A program made the translations under genes and the position numbers. This document shows positions 53,419 through 62,350 of a stretch of DNA of 64,000 nt, piece by piece. The stretch's first letter is position 1; every line of letters begins with the position of its first letter. The notes below the pieces were generated by a model that saw only the letters and a program-made list of their open reading frames with translations, made no database searches and was not told the DNA's origin. Source of the DNA: Chloroflexota bacterium (lineage in GTDB: Bacteria; Chloroflexota; Anaerolineae; Caldilineales; Caldilineaceae); NCBI GenBank assembly GCA_003451595.1, contig DMDA01000019.1, forward strand, positions 35,904-99,903, written 5' to 3'.

Positions 53419-54190
53419 ACTCGCAGATAAAGTGATCTTCTTAACCGGCGGCGGCCAGGGGATCGGGCGTGAGTGCGCCATCGCCTATGCTCGCGCCGGG
53501 GCATCCGTCGTGATTGCGGACATCAACCTGGAGGCAGCGCAGGCGACGCTCAGCAATGACCTGGGCGGCGCCGGGCTGGCGGTGCAATGTGACGTGGCCT
53601 CCTCGGCGTCTGTGCAGGCGGCAATTCAGCAGACGCTGGCGCATTACGGCCGGCTCGACGCCATCCACAACAACGCCGCCATCAGCGGGCCGTCGAAGCC
53701 GCTCCACGAAACAACCGACGCGCAGTGGGATCAACTTTTCGCCATCAACGTGAAAAGCATCTACCACACAACGTTGCACGGCATCGACGCGCTCAAAGCC
53801 AGCTGTGGCTGCATTCTGAGCACGGCCAGCATGGTTGGCGAGTTGGGCCAGGAGAACCATGCCGCCTACGTGGCGACCAAGGGCGCGCTGATCGCCCTGA
53901 CCAAGGCGATGGCGCTCGACTATGCGCCCTTTGGCATTCGCGTGAATGCGCTCAGCCCGGCGGCTGTGTGGACGCCGCTGCTGCGCCAGTGGGTGCAGGA
54001 TCAGCCCGACCCCAGCGCCACGGAGGATTTTCTGAATCACATTCACGTGCTCGGCTTCTGCCCCGAAGGTGATGTGGTGGCGGATGTCGCCGTCTTCCTG
54101 CTCTCGGAGCGGGCGCGCTTCATTACGGGCGTGACGCTGCCGGTAAGCGGCGGCGCAGAATTGGGGTATCGGCGGTCGGGGACGAAATAA
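53408..54190 (+). CDS. Short-chain dehydrogenase/reductase
   Basis: A 260-residue classical SDR. VIFLTGGGQGIGRECAIAYA is the NAD(P) motif (TGxxxGIG), ADINLEAAQATL suggests NAD preference through the Asp at the end of strand 2, HNNAAISG is the NNAG-type element, and AAYVATKGALIALTKAMALD holds the catalytic Tyr and Lys. ATG 53408 overlaps the previous gene by 11 bp and is preferred to a TTG at 53384. With L-fuconate dehydratase next door it probably oxidises L-fucose, or acts as 2-keto-3-deoxy-L-fuconate dehydrogenase. Confidence 0.87.
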   Translation: MQGELADKVIFLTGGGQGIGRECAIAYARAGASVVIADINLEAAQATLSNDLGGAGLAVQCDVASSASVQAAIQQTLAHYGRLDAIHNNAAISGPSKPLHETTDAQWDQLFAINVKSIYHTTLHGIDALKASCGCILSTASMVGELGQENHAAYVATKGALIALTKAMALDYAPFGIRVNALSPAAVWTPLLRQWVQDQPDPSATEDFLNHIHVLGFCPEGDVVADVAVFLLSERARFITGVTLPVSGGAELGYRRSGTK

Positions 54191-54234
54191 ATCTCCAATC
54201 TCTAGTCTTATCAAAAAATTAGAGATTGAAGATT
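54190..54234. repeat. AATCTCCAATCTCTA inverted repeat inside the operon
   Basis: aatctccaatctcta (54190-54204) pairs with tagagattgaagatt (54220-54234) with one mismatch, around 15 nt. It fills the gap between the SDR and dehydratase genes and may tune relative expression. It belongs to the same GATTGGAG group as 8412 and 35083. Confidence 0.6.
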
Positions 54235-54252
54235 GATCGGCTGGGAGGTCGT

Positions 54253-55488
54253 GTGAAATCAGTTGTGATTACGGCAGTCACTATACGAGATGCCCGGTTT
54301 CAGTTGAAACCGGGCGAGGGTGTCGATGCGATCCACTTTAACCCGCAGTACGCGTATGCGGTCACGCTGCTGCACACGGATGCGGGGGTGCAGGGCGTCG
54401 GGCTGGCGTTGACGCTGGGCGCCGGCACCGAGATGGTCTGTGAGGCGATCCAGACGCTGGCGCAGCCGCTGGTCGGGCGCGAGATCGAGGAGTTGATGGT
54501 TGGCTTTGGCCAGACCTTTCGGCAGATTGCTGACCATCCGCAGTTGCGCTGGCTTGGTCCGCACAAGGGCGTCGTGCATCTGGCGCTGGCCTCGCTGACC
54601 AACGCTTGCTTCGACCTGTGGGCCAAGGCGCGCAACGTGCCACTCTGGAAACTGCTTGTAGACCTGTCGCCGGAGGCGATCCTGGCGCTGCTTGATCTGA
54701 GCTATCTGGAAGATGTGCTGCGCCCTGAAGATGTGCTCCGCTTGTTGCAGCAGGAGACGATCCACCGCCACGAACGCGAGCCGGTGCTGACGCAGGGCTA
54801 TCCGGGCTACGACACCTCTATCGGTTGGTTCCACTACGGTGACGAGCAGGTGCGCGAAAATGCGCGCCGCGCTGTGGATGCCGGTTTCCGGGCGATGAAG
54901 CTCAAGGTCGGTTCGCCCGACACCGCTCGCGACATTCGCCGCGCCAGGATCGTGCGAGAGGCCGCCGGGACTGATGTACAGATCATGCTGGACGCCAACC
55001 AGCAGTGGACGCTGCCGGTGGCGCTGCGCACCTGCTTGGAGTTGACCGCCATACAGCCCTACTGGATCGAGGAGCCGACCCACCCCGACGACGTGCTGGC
55101 GCATCAGACGCTGGCGCGGGCGATTGCGCCGGTCAAGGTGGCCGCCGGCGAGCACATCCCCCATCGCGTGCTTTTCAAGAACTTCATGCAGGCCGGCGCC
55201 GCACACTTCATCCAGGTGGACTGCACGCGGGTTGGCGGCATCAGCGAATTCATCACCGTCAGCCTGCTGGCACGGCAGTTCAATTTGCCTGTGGTGCCGC
55301 ACGTGGGCGATATGGGGCAGATTCACCAACACCTAGTGCTCTTCAACCGGGTAGCGCTGGGGCACGAGAAGATTTTCCTGGAGTACATCCCGCATCTGCG
55401 CGATTACTTTCGCTATCCGGCGGTGGTGGAGGGCGGCGTCTACCGTCCGCCGCAGGAGCCGGGGAGCAGTTCGGATTTGCTGGATTGA
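54253..55488 (+). CDS. fucD: L-fuconate dehydratase (enolase superfamily)
   Basis: A 411-residue mandelate-racemase-group enzyme whose sequence follows L-fuconate dehydratase (human ENOSF1 / Xanthomonas FucD). Recalled family blocks are present: QLRWLGPHKGVVHLALASLT near 104, LWKLLVDLSPE near 134, LTQGYPGYDTSIGWFHYGDE near 176 and DYFRYPAVVEGGVY near the end. The catalytic KxK is K216/K218 in MKLKVG, metal ligands lie in MLDANQQW, WIEEPT and AGEH, and the second base is H350 in VPHVGD, close to K220 and H351 of the Xanthomonas enzyme. It would make 2-keto-3-deoxy-L-fuconate. GTG 54253 has GGGAGG 4 nt upstream. Confidence 0.88.
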   Translation: MKSVVITAVTIRDARFQLKPGEGVDAIHFNPQYAYAVTLLHTDAGVQGVGLALTLGAGTEMVCEAIQTLAQPLVGREIEELMVGFGQTFRQIADHPQLRWLGPHKGVVHLALASLTNACFDLWAKARNVPLWKLLVDLSPEAILALLDLSYLEDVLRPEDVLRLLQQETIHRHEREPVLTQGYPGYDTSIGWFHYGDEQVRENARRAVDAGFRAMKLKVGSPDTARDIRRARIVREAAGTDVQIMLDANQQWTLPVALRTCLELTAIQPYWIEEPTHPDDVLAHQTLARAIAPVKVAAGEHIPHRVLFKNFMQAGAAHFIQVDCTRVGGISEFITVSLLARQFNLPVVPHVGDMGQIHQHLVLFNRVALGHEKIFLEYIPHLRDYFRYPAVVEGGVYRPPQEPGSSSDLLD

Positions 55489-55537
55489 GGAGCGAGGGGC
55501 GAAGCACCGGATTACTTGAGCGAATAGGAGTGTGACA

Positions 55538-56575
55538 ATGACGCAGCGTGAGGTGAAATTGCTTGCACGTCAGACTAACCAGAGGGGCGGTGTTGGCAGT
55601 GCGCTGCGTGGCATCTTGCGGCGCAGCGACACCAGCGTCGTGATCGCCACGCTGATTCTGTTCATTCTCTTTTCGTTCAGCAATTCCAGCTTTCTGACGC
55701 CCTTCAATCTCTTCAATATGTCACGCACAGCGTCCCTCTACGTGATGGTGGCGCTGGGGCAGGCGATTGTGATCGTGATCGGCCACATGAACCTGTCGCT
55801 GGGCGCCATCGGCGGGCTGACGGTGGTAGTGGCCGGCTGGTGCATGGACACCATGGGCTGGTCGCCCTGGGTGGCGGCGCCGCTGGCGCTGCTGATCGGC
55901 ACGCTGTGCGGCATGTTCAACGGCTTCATCATCGTCAAGTCGCGCCTGAATTCGTTCATCGTGACGCTTGCCAGCCTCTTTATTTTCACCGGGCTGGTGC
56001 AGGGCATCTCCCAGGGCTTCCCCTACTCCAACATCCCCAAAGAGTTCACCATGATGGGGCGCAACGATCTGATGGGGGTGCCCTTCCTGTTCATCTTCGT
56101 TGTGATTGTGTTGATCGTGCTGGGCTACGTCTTTAAGTACCGCATCGTGGGCCGGCGTCTCCTGGCGACGGGCGGCAACCTGGAGGCCGCCCGCCTTTCC
56201 GGCATTCGCACCGACAACATCATCCTCCTGGCGCACACGCTATCTGGCGTCTTTGCGGCAACGGCGGGGCTGCTGTGGGTTTCGCGCATGGGGTCGGCGC
56301 AGCCATCCACCGGCACGGACTGGCTGATCGTCTCGTTTGCCGTGGCGATCATCGGCGGCACGGCGCTCAACGGCGGCGAGTTCTCGGCGCTAGGCATCCT
56401 GGCCAGCGCGATTATGCTCACGCTGATCAAGAACGGGCTGATCATGCTCAACGTCAACGTCTACTTCGAGCAGACCTTCCTCGGCGTCATCGTGCTGCTG
56501 GCGGTTTCCGTCGAAAGCATTCGCATGGCGTTGAGCAACCGCTCCAGGCGCAGTCAAGTCAAAAGCACAGCCTGA
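55538..56575 (+). CDS. Sugar ABC transporter permease (RbsC type)
   Basis: A 345-residue permease with about nine or ten membrane segments, starting VVIATLILFILFSFSNSSFL. Family marks are VALGQAIVIVIGHMNLSLGA near 77 and FAVAIIGGTALNGGEFSALG near 268, the conserved RbsC/AraH loop. ATG 55538 has AGGAG 7 nt upstream; a GTG six bases earlier is in frame. It pairs with the lipoprotein at 56729 and the ATPase at 57907 to form a complete carbohydrate uptake transporter-2 system. Confidence 0.92.
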   Translation: MTQREVKLLARQTNQRGGVGSALRGILRRSDTSVVIATLILFILFSFSNSSFLTPFNLFNMSRTASLYVMVALGQAIVIVIGHMNLSLGAIGGLTVVVAGWCMDTMGWSPWVAAPLALLIGTLCGMFNGFIIVKSRLNSFIVTLASLFIFTGLVQGISQGFPYSNIPKEFTMMGRNDLMGVPFLFIFVVIVLIVLGYVFKYRIVGRRLLATGGNLEAARLSGIRTDNIILLAHTLSGVFAATAGLLWVSRMGSAQPSTGTDWLIVSFAVAIIGGTALNGGEFSALGILASAIMLTLIKNGLIMLNVNVYFEQTFLGVIVLLAVSVESIRMALSNRSRRSQVKSTA

Positions 56576-56728
56576 GCGCCGTGTTTGAGCGCTGTGCTTG
56601 CCTTTGCAACCTTTTCAGAAGGTCGCTGCTTCCGGGAAGGTCGGCAAATTGCGTCACATCGATCGTTTTTCGTTTGTCGCTTTGAGTCAATCGTTCACAA
56701 GAGTTTTCAAGAGAAAGGGAGGATGAAA

Positions 56729-57829
56729 ATGAAGCAACAGCAAGTCAAGCTAATCTCGCTCGTCATGGTGGCGGTGTTCGCCATCAGCCTTGTCTTGGCG
56801 GCTTGCGCTGTGCCAGCCACAGCGCCGTCCGCCCCGGCCGGCGGTGAAGCTGCGTCCACCGATGTTGCTGCACCCGAAGCTGCCGCGCCCGCCGCCGACA
56901 GCAACTTCAAGCCTGTCTGGTATGCGCCGGCGCCGCACCCCTATTTCGAGGAAGTGCGCAAGGGCGTGGAAGCCTTCGAGGCTGAGACCGGCATCAAGGT
57001 CGAGAAACAGATTGGCCCAGACTGGAACCAGGATAGCCAGAATCAACGCATGGAAGCGCTGGCGGCGCAGGGCTTCAACGCCTTTTCCGTCTACCCGGCG
57101 GACGCCGTGGGCACTAACGGACTCTACGAGCAGTTGACGCCGAATGGCATCCACATCATCAACTTTGGCACCTCCACCGCCCAGCCGACGACTGCCTCCT
57201 TTGCCGTCGCCACTGACGTGAAAGCCGCAGCCATGCGCGCCGCCGAAGAACTGATTGCGGCGATGGGCGGTAAAGGCAACATCATCAACGTTCTGGAAGT
57301 GTTGGAGGACCCGAACACGGCGCTGCGCAAACAGGGCATCGACGAAGTCGTCGCCAAGTACCCTGACGTGACAATCATCCAGGAGGTGGCCGACATCAAG
57401 AGCGTCGAAGAGGCTGTGCAAAAAGTTGGCGACGCGCTCTCTGCCAACATCGACAAGGTGGATGGCATTATCGCCACCGGCTACACGCCCAGCGTTGCCA
57501 TTGCCCAGGTGCTCAGCGAATACAAAGAGAAGGGCGGTGACCGCACGATCCACGCAGTGGGCATCGACACCGACGAGATGGTCATGCAGGCGATCAAAGA
57601 TGGCGTGATGGACGGCACCATCGTCCAGAATCCCTACGGTCACGGCTACCTGAGCATGCTGCTGCTCCAGTATCTGTCCGAAGGTTACACGCCCAAAGCT
57701 GACGCGTACTTCGTCGACGCCGGTTTTGCCTTTGCTACTCAGGAGAACCTGGAGACCTACAACAACGACATCCTGGCTGTCACCGAGCAGATCAAGTCCG
57801 AGTTGCTGGACAAGTACCTGGAGAAATAG
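56729..57829 (+). CDS. Sugar-binding lipoprotein of the ABC transporter (RbsB type)
   Basis: A 366-residue lipoprotein. The signal peptide ends LVLAAC (Cys ~24), followed by a Pro/Ala linker. The fold begins FKPVWYAPAPHPYFEEVRKG near 62 and includes GFNAFSVYPADAVGTNGLYE, MGGKGNIINVLEVLEDPNTA and DGIIATGYTPSVAIAQVLSE, as in CUT2 sugar-binding proteins. ATG 56729 is 6 nt after GGGAGG; ATG 56723 touches it. The 153-bp gap before it may hold a processing or attenuating stem that would explain extra binding protein relative to permease. Confidence 0.9.
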   Translation: MKQQQVKLISLVMVAVFAISLVLAACAVPATAPSAPAGGEAASTDVAAPEAAAPAADSNFKPVWYAPAPHPYFEEVRKGVEAFEAETGIKVEKQIGPDWNQDSQNQRMEALAAQGFNAFSVYPADAVGTNGLYEQLTPNGIHIINFGTSTAQPTTASFAVATDVKAAAMRAAEELIAAMGGKGNIINVLEVLEDPNTALRKQGIDEVVAKYPDVTIIQEVADIKSVEEAVQKVGDALSANIDKVDGIIATGYTPSVAIAQVLSEYKEKGGDRTIHAVGIDTDEMVMQAIKDGVMDGTIVQNPYGHGYLSMLLLQYLSEGYTPKADAYFVDAGFAFATQENLETYNNDILAVTEQIKSELLDKYLEK

Positions 57830-57906
57830 GCATTCTTTGCAGCACCGATCAGGATGTTTTTTGACTTCCTGACAGATTGGGGCTGGCTTGGGACTCGGAG
57901 CGTGTG

Positions 57907-59421
57907 ATGTTGCAGATTCGCCATATCACCAAATCTTTTCCCAGCGTGCGGGCGCTCGATGATGTGTCCGTGGACTTCGCACCGGGTGAGGTCCACGCCA
58001 TCGTCGGCGAGAACGGCGCGGGCAAGAGTACGCTGAACAAGATCATCTGCGGCATCTACACGCCCGATGCTGGCGAAGTGCGGCTAGACGGTGCGACAAT
58101 CCACCTGCACGCCTACAAGGATGCGCTCGACCGCAAGATCAACCTGGTCAGCCAGGAGATTCAGGTTATTCCCAAGAGCACGGTGGCCGAAAACATCATG
58201 CTTGACAAGCTCGACCGCTATCTGGCGGGCGGGCGCATCGACTGGCGGCGGATCAACGCAGACGCAGCGCGCTACGCTGAGATGGTCGATCTCACGGCGC
58301 CGGTCACGCAGCCGGTGGCGGTCCTCAGCGCAGCACAGAAGCAGCTCATCATGATCGCCCGCGCCCTCTCCTCCGATGCGCGCATCCTGATCATGGATGA
58401 GCCGACCTCGGCATTGACCCGTCACGAGACTGACAACCTGCTGCAACTGCTGCGACGCATCAAAGGCGAGGGCGTCACGGTGATTTTCGTGTCGCACAAA
58501 CTCGAGGAGGTGTTGGCGGTGGCCGACCGGGTCTCGGTCCTGCGCGATGGCAGCCTGATCGGCACGCAACCGATTGCGCGACTCACCAAAGAACAGATCG
58601 TGCAGATGATGATCGGTCGCGACGCGCGCACACTGGGTCTCGGTGCGCTGACGGTGGACGCCGGGCCGCCGGTGCTCGAAGCACGGGGCATCAGCCAGAC
58701 TGGGCGCTTCCACAATGTCAGCTTTGCCCTACACCGGGGTGAGATTCTCGGCTTCTACGGTCTGGTTGGATCGGGTCGCACCGAGCTAGCGCAGATTCTC
58801 ATCGGCGAAGACCGCAAGGATGGCGGCGAGGTCTACATCGAGGGCAAACGAGCCAACATCCAAAGCATGGCCGATAGCCTCTTCAAGTATCGCATGGGCT
58901 ATGTCTCGGAGAATCGCAAAGAAAAGGGGCTGATCCTCAGCGCCCCGATCCAGACCAACATTGCTATCACGGTTTGGGAGCGGCTGCGCGACCGCTTTGG
59001 CTCGATCCGCCTGGCAGCCGAAACGGCCACGGCACGCGACTTCATGCAGAAGCTCGAAATCCGCGCCACCGACCCCGGCCAGACCGTTGGCAGCCTGAGC
59101 GGCGGCAACCAGCAAAAGGTGAGCATTGCCAAATGGCTGGCCGCCCACTGCGACATCCTGATCATCGATGAACCAACTATCGGGGTCGATATCGGCGCGA
59201 AAGAATACATTCATCAATTGATCTGGAATCTGGCGAAAGTCGAGGGCAAGTCAATCATTTTGATCTCGTCAGACATGCCGGAGATTGTCAATCTGGCGCG
59301 GCGCATCCTGGTGTTCAAGGACTTTGCGATCGTGGGTGAGGTGCGCAACAACGGTGAAAACGGCGCACCCGTGCGCGGCTACGACGAAGTTAGCAAGGAG
59401 ATCGGCCAGTATCTTGCCTGA
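57907..59421 (+). CDS. Sugar ABC transporter ATP-binding protein (RbsA type, two nucleotide-binding domains)
   Basis: A 504-residue tandem ATPase. Domain 1 has Walker A GENGAGKST near 43, a variant signature LSAAQKQLIMIARAL near 140 and Walker B ILIMDEPTSALT. Domain 2 has the degenerate Walker A LVGSGRTEL near 289, typical of RbsA/MglA, then LSGGNQQKVSIAKWL and ILIIDEPTIGVD. ATG 57907 has GGAG 6 nt upstream. The domain-1 signature departs from the usual LSxGQ, which may lower activity of one site. It powers the permease at 55538. Confidence 0.93.
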   Translation: MLQIRHITKSFPSVRALDDVSVDFAPGEVHAIVGENGAGKSTLNKIICGIYTPDAGEVRLDGATIHLHAYKDALDRKINLVSQEIQVIPKSTVAENIMLDKLDRYLAGGRIDWRRINADAARYAEMVDLTAPVTQPVAVLSAAQKQLIMIARALSSDARILIMDEPTSALTRHETDNLLQLLRRIKGEGVTVIFVSHKLEEVLAVADRVSVLRDGSLIGTQPIARLTKEQIVQMMIGRDARTLGLGALTVDAGPPVLEARGISQTGRFHNVSFALHRGEILGFYGLVGSGRTELAQILIGEDRKDGGEVYIEGKRANIQSMADSLFKYRMGYVSENRKEKGLILSAPIQTNIAITVWERLRDRFGSIRLAAETATARDFMQKLEIRATDPGQTVGSLSGGNQQKVSIAKWLAAHCDILIIDEPTIGVDIGAKEYIHQLIWNLAKVEGKSIILISSDMPEIVNLARRILVFKDFAIVGEVRNNGENGAPVRGYDEVSKEIGQYLA

Positions 59422-59445
59422 AAGCAGACCTGGAAAGGAGTCGTC

Positions 59446-60684
59446 ATGAATGCACGTGAACGTGTGCTCGCCGCCATCAACCATCAGGAGCCGGTCGGCG
59501 TACCTGTTGACCTCGGCTCAACGCCCAGTTCGGGCATATCGGCGATCGCCCACTATAACTTGAAACACGCCATCGGCAAGGCGCACTGGCCGACGCAAGT
59601 CTATGACGTAGTGCAGCAGATCGCCCAGCCAGGCGACGAGATGCTTGACTATTTCCGCATCGACGTCGTCGACGTCGGACGCGCCTTCGACGACCGCCCG
59701 GAAGATTGGTACGACATCACCCTGCCCGACGGCACGCCTGTGCAGTTCCCCTGGTGGTTCAAGCCCAGCCCACAGCCCAATGGCGACTGGGAGGCCATCA
59801 ACCAGGATGGCGTGCGCATTGCCACCATGCCGTTGGGCGCCAATTTCTTCGACCAGACCTGTTTTCCCTACGTGGACGGCTATCCAGAGAGCTTCGCCGA
59901 TCTGCCCAAAGTCATGCCGCTTATACACTGGGCGGGAATGGCGCACAGCCCGTGGGATCACGCTGGCGACGCTGACTTTTGGGAGCAGCTTCGGGCGCGC
60001 ACGCTGGCGCTGCGCGCCCGCACCAACCGCGCGCTCATGGTCGTGATCGGCTGCAATCTCTTCGAGTGGGGCACTTTCCTGCGCCGACTCGACAACTTTC
60101 TAGTCGATCTCGTCATGGATCAGGCCAACGTTGAGCGGCTGCTCGACGCCCTGGTGGAGATACATCTCAAGACGCTGGAAAAGGTCTGCGCCGCCGTGGG
60201 CGACATTGTCGATGTGGCGCGCTTTGGCGACGATCTGGGCACGGATAAGGGACCGTTTATGTCGCCCAAGACTTACCGCCAGTTGTTCAAGCCGCGCCAC
60301 AAGTTGATGACCGACTACGTGAAGCAGCACAGCCAGATGCACACCTTCCTGCACTCGTGCGGGTCGATCTACAAGCTGCTGCCCGACCTGATCGAAGCAG
60401 GTTTCGAGATCATCAACCCGGTGCAGACCATCGCCCGCGATATGGAGCCGCAGCGCCTCAAACAGGAGTTTGGCAAGGACTTGACCTTCTGGGGCGGCGG
60501 CGTGGACACGCGCTTCACGCTTAACCGGGGCACGCCTGAACAAGTCAAGGATAACGTGCGCGCCAACATCGAGGCATTCTCCCCGGGCGGCGGCTTTGTC
60601 TTCAACACTGTGCACAACATCCTGCCCGACGTGCCGCCCGCCAACATCATCGCTATGTTCGAGGCGATCGACGAGTATCGATAA
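59446..60684 (+). CDS. UroD-like corrinoid-dependent methyltransferase
   Basis: A 412-residue member of the uroporphyrinogen decarboxylase/MtaA superfamily. It lacks the marks of true heme-pathway UroD and is longer. It has MNARERVLAAINHQEPVGVP at the start, YDITLPDGTPVQFPWWF near 88, TFLHSCGSIYKLLPDLIEAG near 300 with H303/C305 as zinc ligands, and GGGFVFNTVHNILPDVPPAN near the end. Relatives transfer methyl groups between an O- or N-methyl donor, a corrinoid protein and a thiol or folate. AAGGAG is 5 nt upstream. The next gene encodes its corrinoid partner, so it probably demethylates the imported compound. Confidence 0.87.
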   Translation: MNARERVLAAINHQEPVGVPVDLGSTPSSGISAIAHYNLKHAIGKAHWPTQVYDVVQQIAQPGDEMLDYFRIDVVDVGRAFDDRPEDWYDITLPDGTPVQFPWWFKPSPQPNGDWEAINQDGVRIATMPLGANFFDQTCFPYVDGYPESFADLPKVMPLIHWAGMAHSPWDHAGDADFWEQLRARTLALRARTNRALMVVIGCNLFEWGTFLRRLDNFLVDLVMDQANVERLLDALVEIHLKTLEKVCAAVGDIVDVARFGDDLGTDKGPFMSPKTYRQLFKPRHKLMTDYVKQHSQMHTFLHSCGSIYKLLPDLIEAGFEIINPVQTIARDMEPQRLKQEFGKDLTFWGGGVDTRFTLNRGTPEQVKDNVRANIEAFSPGGGFVFNTVHNILPDVPPANIIAMFEAIDEYR

Positions 60685-60706
60685 AAGATGAACTTGTGAG
60701 GGAATC

Positions 60707-61348
60707 ATGGAAGAAGCACTGCTTGACGATATTTTCGCCGCGATTCTAGACGGCGACATTCCGGCGGCGCCGGGCAAGGTGCAGGCGGCGCTCGACGCCG
60801 GGCTGGGGCCGGAGAAGATTCTGAACGAGGGCATGATCGCGGCCATGGGGAGCGTGGGTGAACTCTACGAGTGCGGCGATTACTATGTCGCCGAGATGTT
60901 CACTTCCGCCAAGGCGCTGCAAGCGGCGCTGGGCGTCCTGCGCCCGCACCTGCTGCAAGAAGAGGTGCGCGCGGTGGGCACGGTTGTGATCGGCACGGTC
61001 AAGGGCGATATGCACGATATCGGCAAAAATCTGGTGACGATGATGCTCGAAGGGGCGGGCTTCAAGGTCTATGACCTGGGGCCGGATGTACACCCGTCGC
61101 GCTTTGTCGACGCAGTGGTGGAGCACAAGCCTGACATCGTGGCGCTGTCGGCGCTGCTGACCACCACCATGCCTTCGATGCAGACGACGATCGACGCCTT
61201 GACTGCGGCCGGTCTGCGCAGCAAAGTCAAGGTAATCGTGGGCGGTGCGCCGGTCAATGATGAGTACGCTGAGCACATCCACGCCGACGGCTATGCATCC
61301 GACGCCAGCCAAGCCGTGGCGCTGGCCAAGGCGCTGATGAACCTATGA
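60707..61348 (+). CDS. Corrinoid (B12-binding) methyltransferase protein
   Basis: A 213-residue methyltransferase corrinoid protein. Residues ~1-85 are the helical cap (IFAAILDGDIPAAPGKVQAA, MIAAMGSVGELYECGDYYVA). The cobalamin domain has VKGDMHDIGKNLVTMMLEGA with H103 as the lower cobalt ligand (DxHxxG) and ALSALLTTTMPSM and VIVGGAPVND, the base-binding loops. It shuttles a methyl group between methyltransferases. Directly downstream of the UroD-like gene and sharing four bases with the epimerase gene. No reactivase (RACE) gene is in view. Confidence 0.93.
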   Translation: MEEALLDDIFAAILDGDIPAAPGKVQAALDAGLGPEKILNEGMIAAMGSVGELYECGDYYVAEMFTSAKALQAALGVLRPHLLQEEVRAVGTVVIGTVKGDMHDIGKNLVTMMLEGAGFKVYDLGPDVHPSRFVDAVVEHKPDIVALSALLTTTMPSMQTTIDALTAAGLRSKVKVIVGGAPVNDEYAEHIHADGYASDASQAVALAKALMNL

Positions 61349-62289
61349 GCGCTACTTATCTTGTCACCGGCGGTATGGGCTGCCTGGGTGCGTGGACGCT
61401 CTACCATCTGCACCGACAGGGCAAGCGCGCCGTCTGCTTCGACCTCAGCGAGGATCGCCAGCGCCTCGACCTGCTGCTGAGCCGCGACGAGCAGGCCGCC
61501 ATTACCTTTGTGCGCGGCGATCTGACCGACACACAGCAGGTGCGCGACGTCTTCGCGCAGCACGCCATCACGCACGTCATCCACATGGCCGCCCTGCAGG
61601 TGCCCTTCTGCCGCGCCAACCCGCCGATGGGCGCCCAGGTCAACGTGACGGGCGCCGTCAACATCTTCGAAGCGGCGCGGCACACCGGCGTGAACCACGT
61701 GGCGATGGCCTCCTCGGTCGCCGTCTATGGTCCGCCAGAACTTTATGCGCCGGGGCTACTGCCAGCGGACGCGCCGGTTGCTCCGCGCACGCTCTACGGC
61801 GTCTACAAGGTCGCCAACGAGCTGACGGCGCAGGTCTATTGGCACGATTACGGCATTTCCAGCACCGTGTTGCGCCCATACACCGTCTATGGCCTCGGCC
61901 GCGACCAGGGACTCACCAGCGAGCCGACCAAAGCCATGCAGGCGGCGGCGCGCGGGGAAGATTTCCACATCAACTTCGGCGGCGCCATGCAGTTTCATTT
62001 TGCATCGGATGTTGCCCTGCAGTTCATCCTTGCCGCCGAGCAGGTGTCAAACGGTGCATTGGCTTTCAACCTGGGTGGACCCATCGTCAGCGTGGCGGAA
62101 GTCGCCCGGTTGATTATGGCGGCGCGCCCCGGCGTGCGCATCACTCATACTGAGAGTGGATTGCCTTTCCCTGCCGGCTGCGATGGCAGCGCGCTGTACG
62201 CACATGCGGCGACAGTGTACGCCACACCCCTTGCCGCAGGCATTGCCGCCACTATCGCCGCGTTTGCAGAAAGACTTAGCTCCGGCTAG
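61345..62289 (+). CDS. NAD-dependent epimerase/dehydratase (extended SDR)
   Basis: A 314-residue extended SDR. YLVTGGMGCLGAWTLYHLHR is the TGxxGxxG motif, THVIHMAALQVPFCRANPPM near 75 the family loop, and LYGVYKVANELTAQVYWHDY near 148 contains the catalytic Tyr and Lys. The C-terminal substrate part includes HFASDVALQFILAAE and FNLGGPIVSVAEVARLIMAA. It is translationally coupled to the corrinoid gene (ATGA overlap) and ends the operon. It could epimerise or oxidise the sugar released after demethylation. Confidence 0.87.
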   Translation: MSATYLVTGGMGCLGAWTLYHLHRQGKRAVCFDLSEDRQRLDLLLSRDEQAAITFVRGDLTDTQQVRDVFAQHAITHVIHMAALQVPFCRANPPMGAQVNVTGAVNIFEAARHTGVNHVAMASSVAVYGPPELYAPGLLPADAPVAPRTLYGVYKVANELTAQVYWHDYGISSTVLRPYTVYGLGRDQGLTSEPTKAMQAAARGEDFHINFGGAMQFHFASDVALQFILAAEQVSNGALAFNLGGPIVSVAEVARLIMAARPGVRITHTESGLPFPAGCDGSALYAHAATVYATPLAAGIAATIAAFAERLSSG

Positions 62290-62350
62290 ACTGTGAACAT
62301 CTGTTCCGCACCACACTTTTCAAGCGTGGCTAGCGCCAGTAGGCGAAGCG

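Noticed and set aside
59446..60684. Call as hemE (uroporphyrinogen decarboxylase)
   Set aside because: Too long, lacks hemE marks, has the His-x-Cys zinc site and is next to a corrinoid protein gene.
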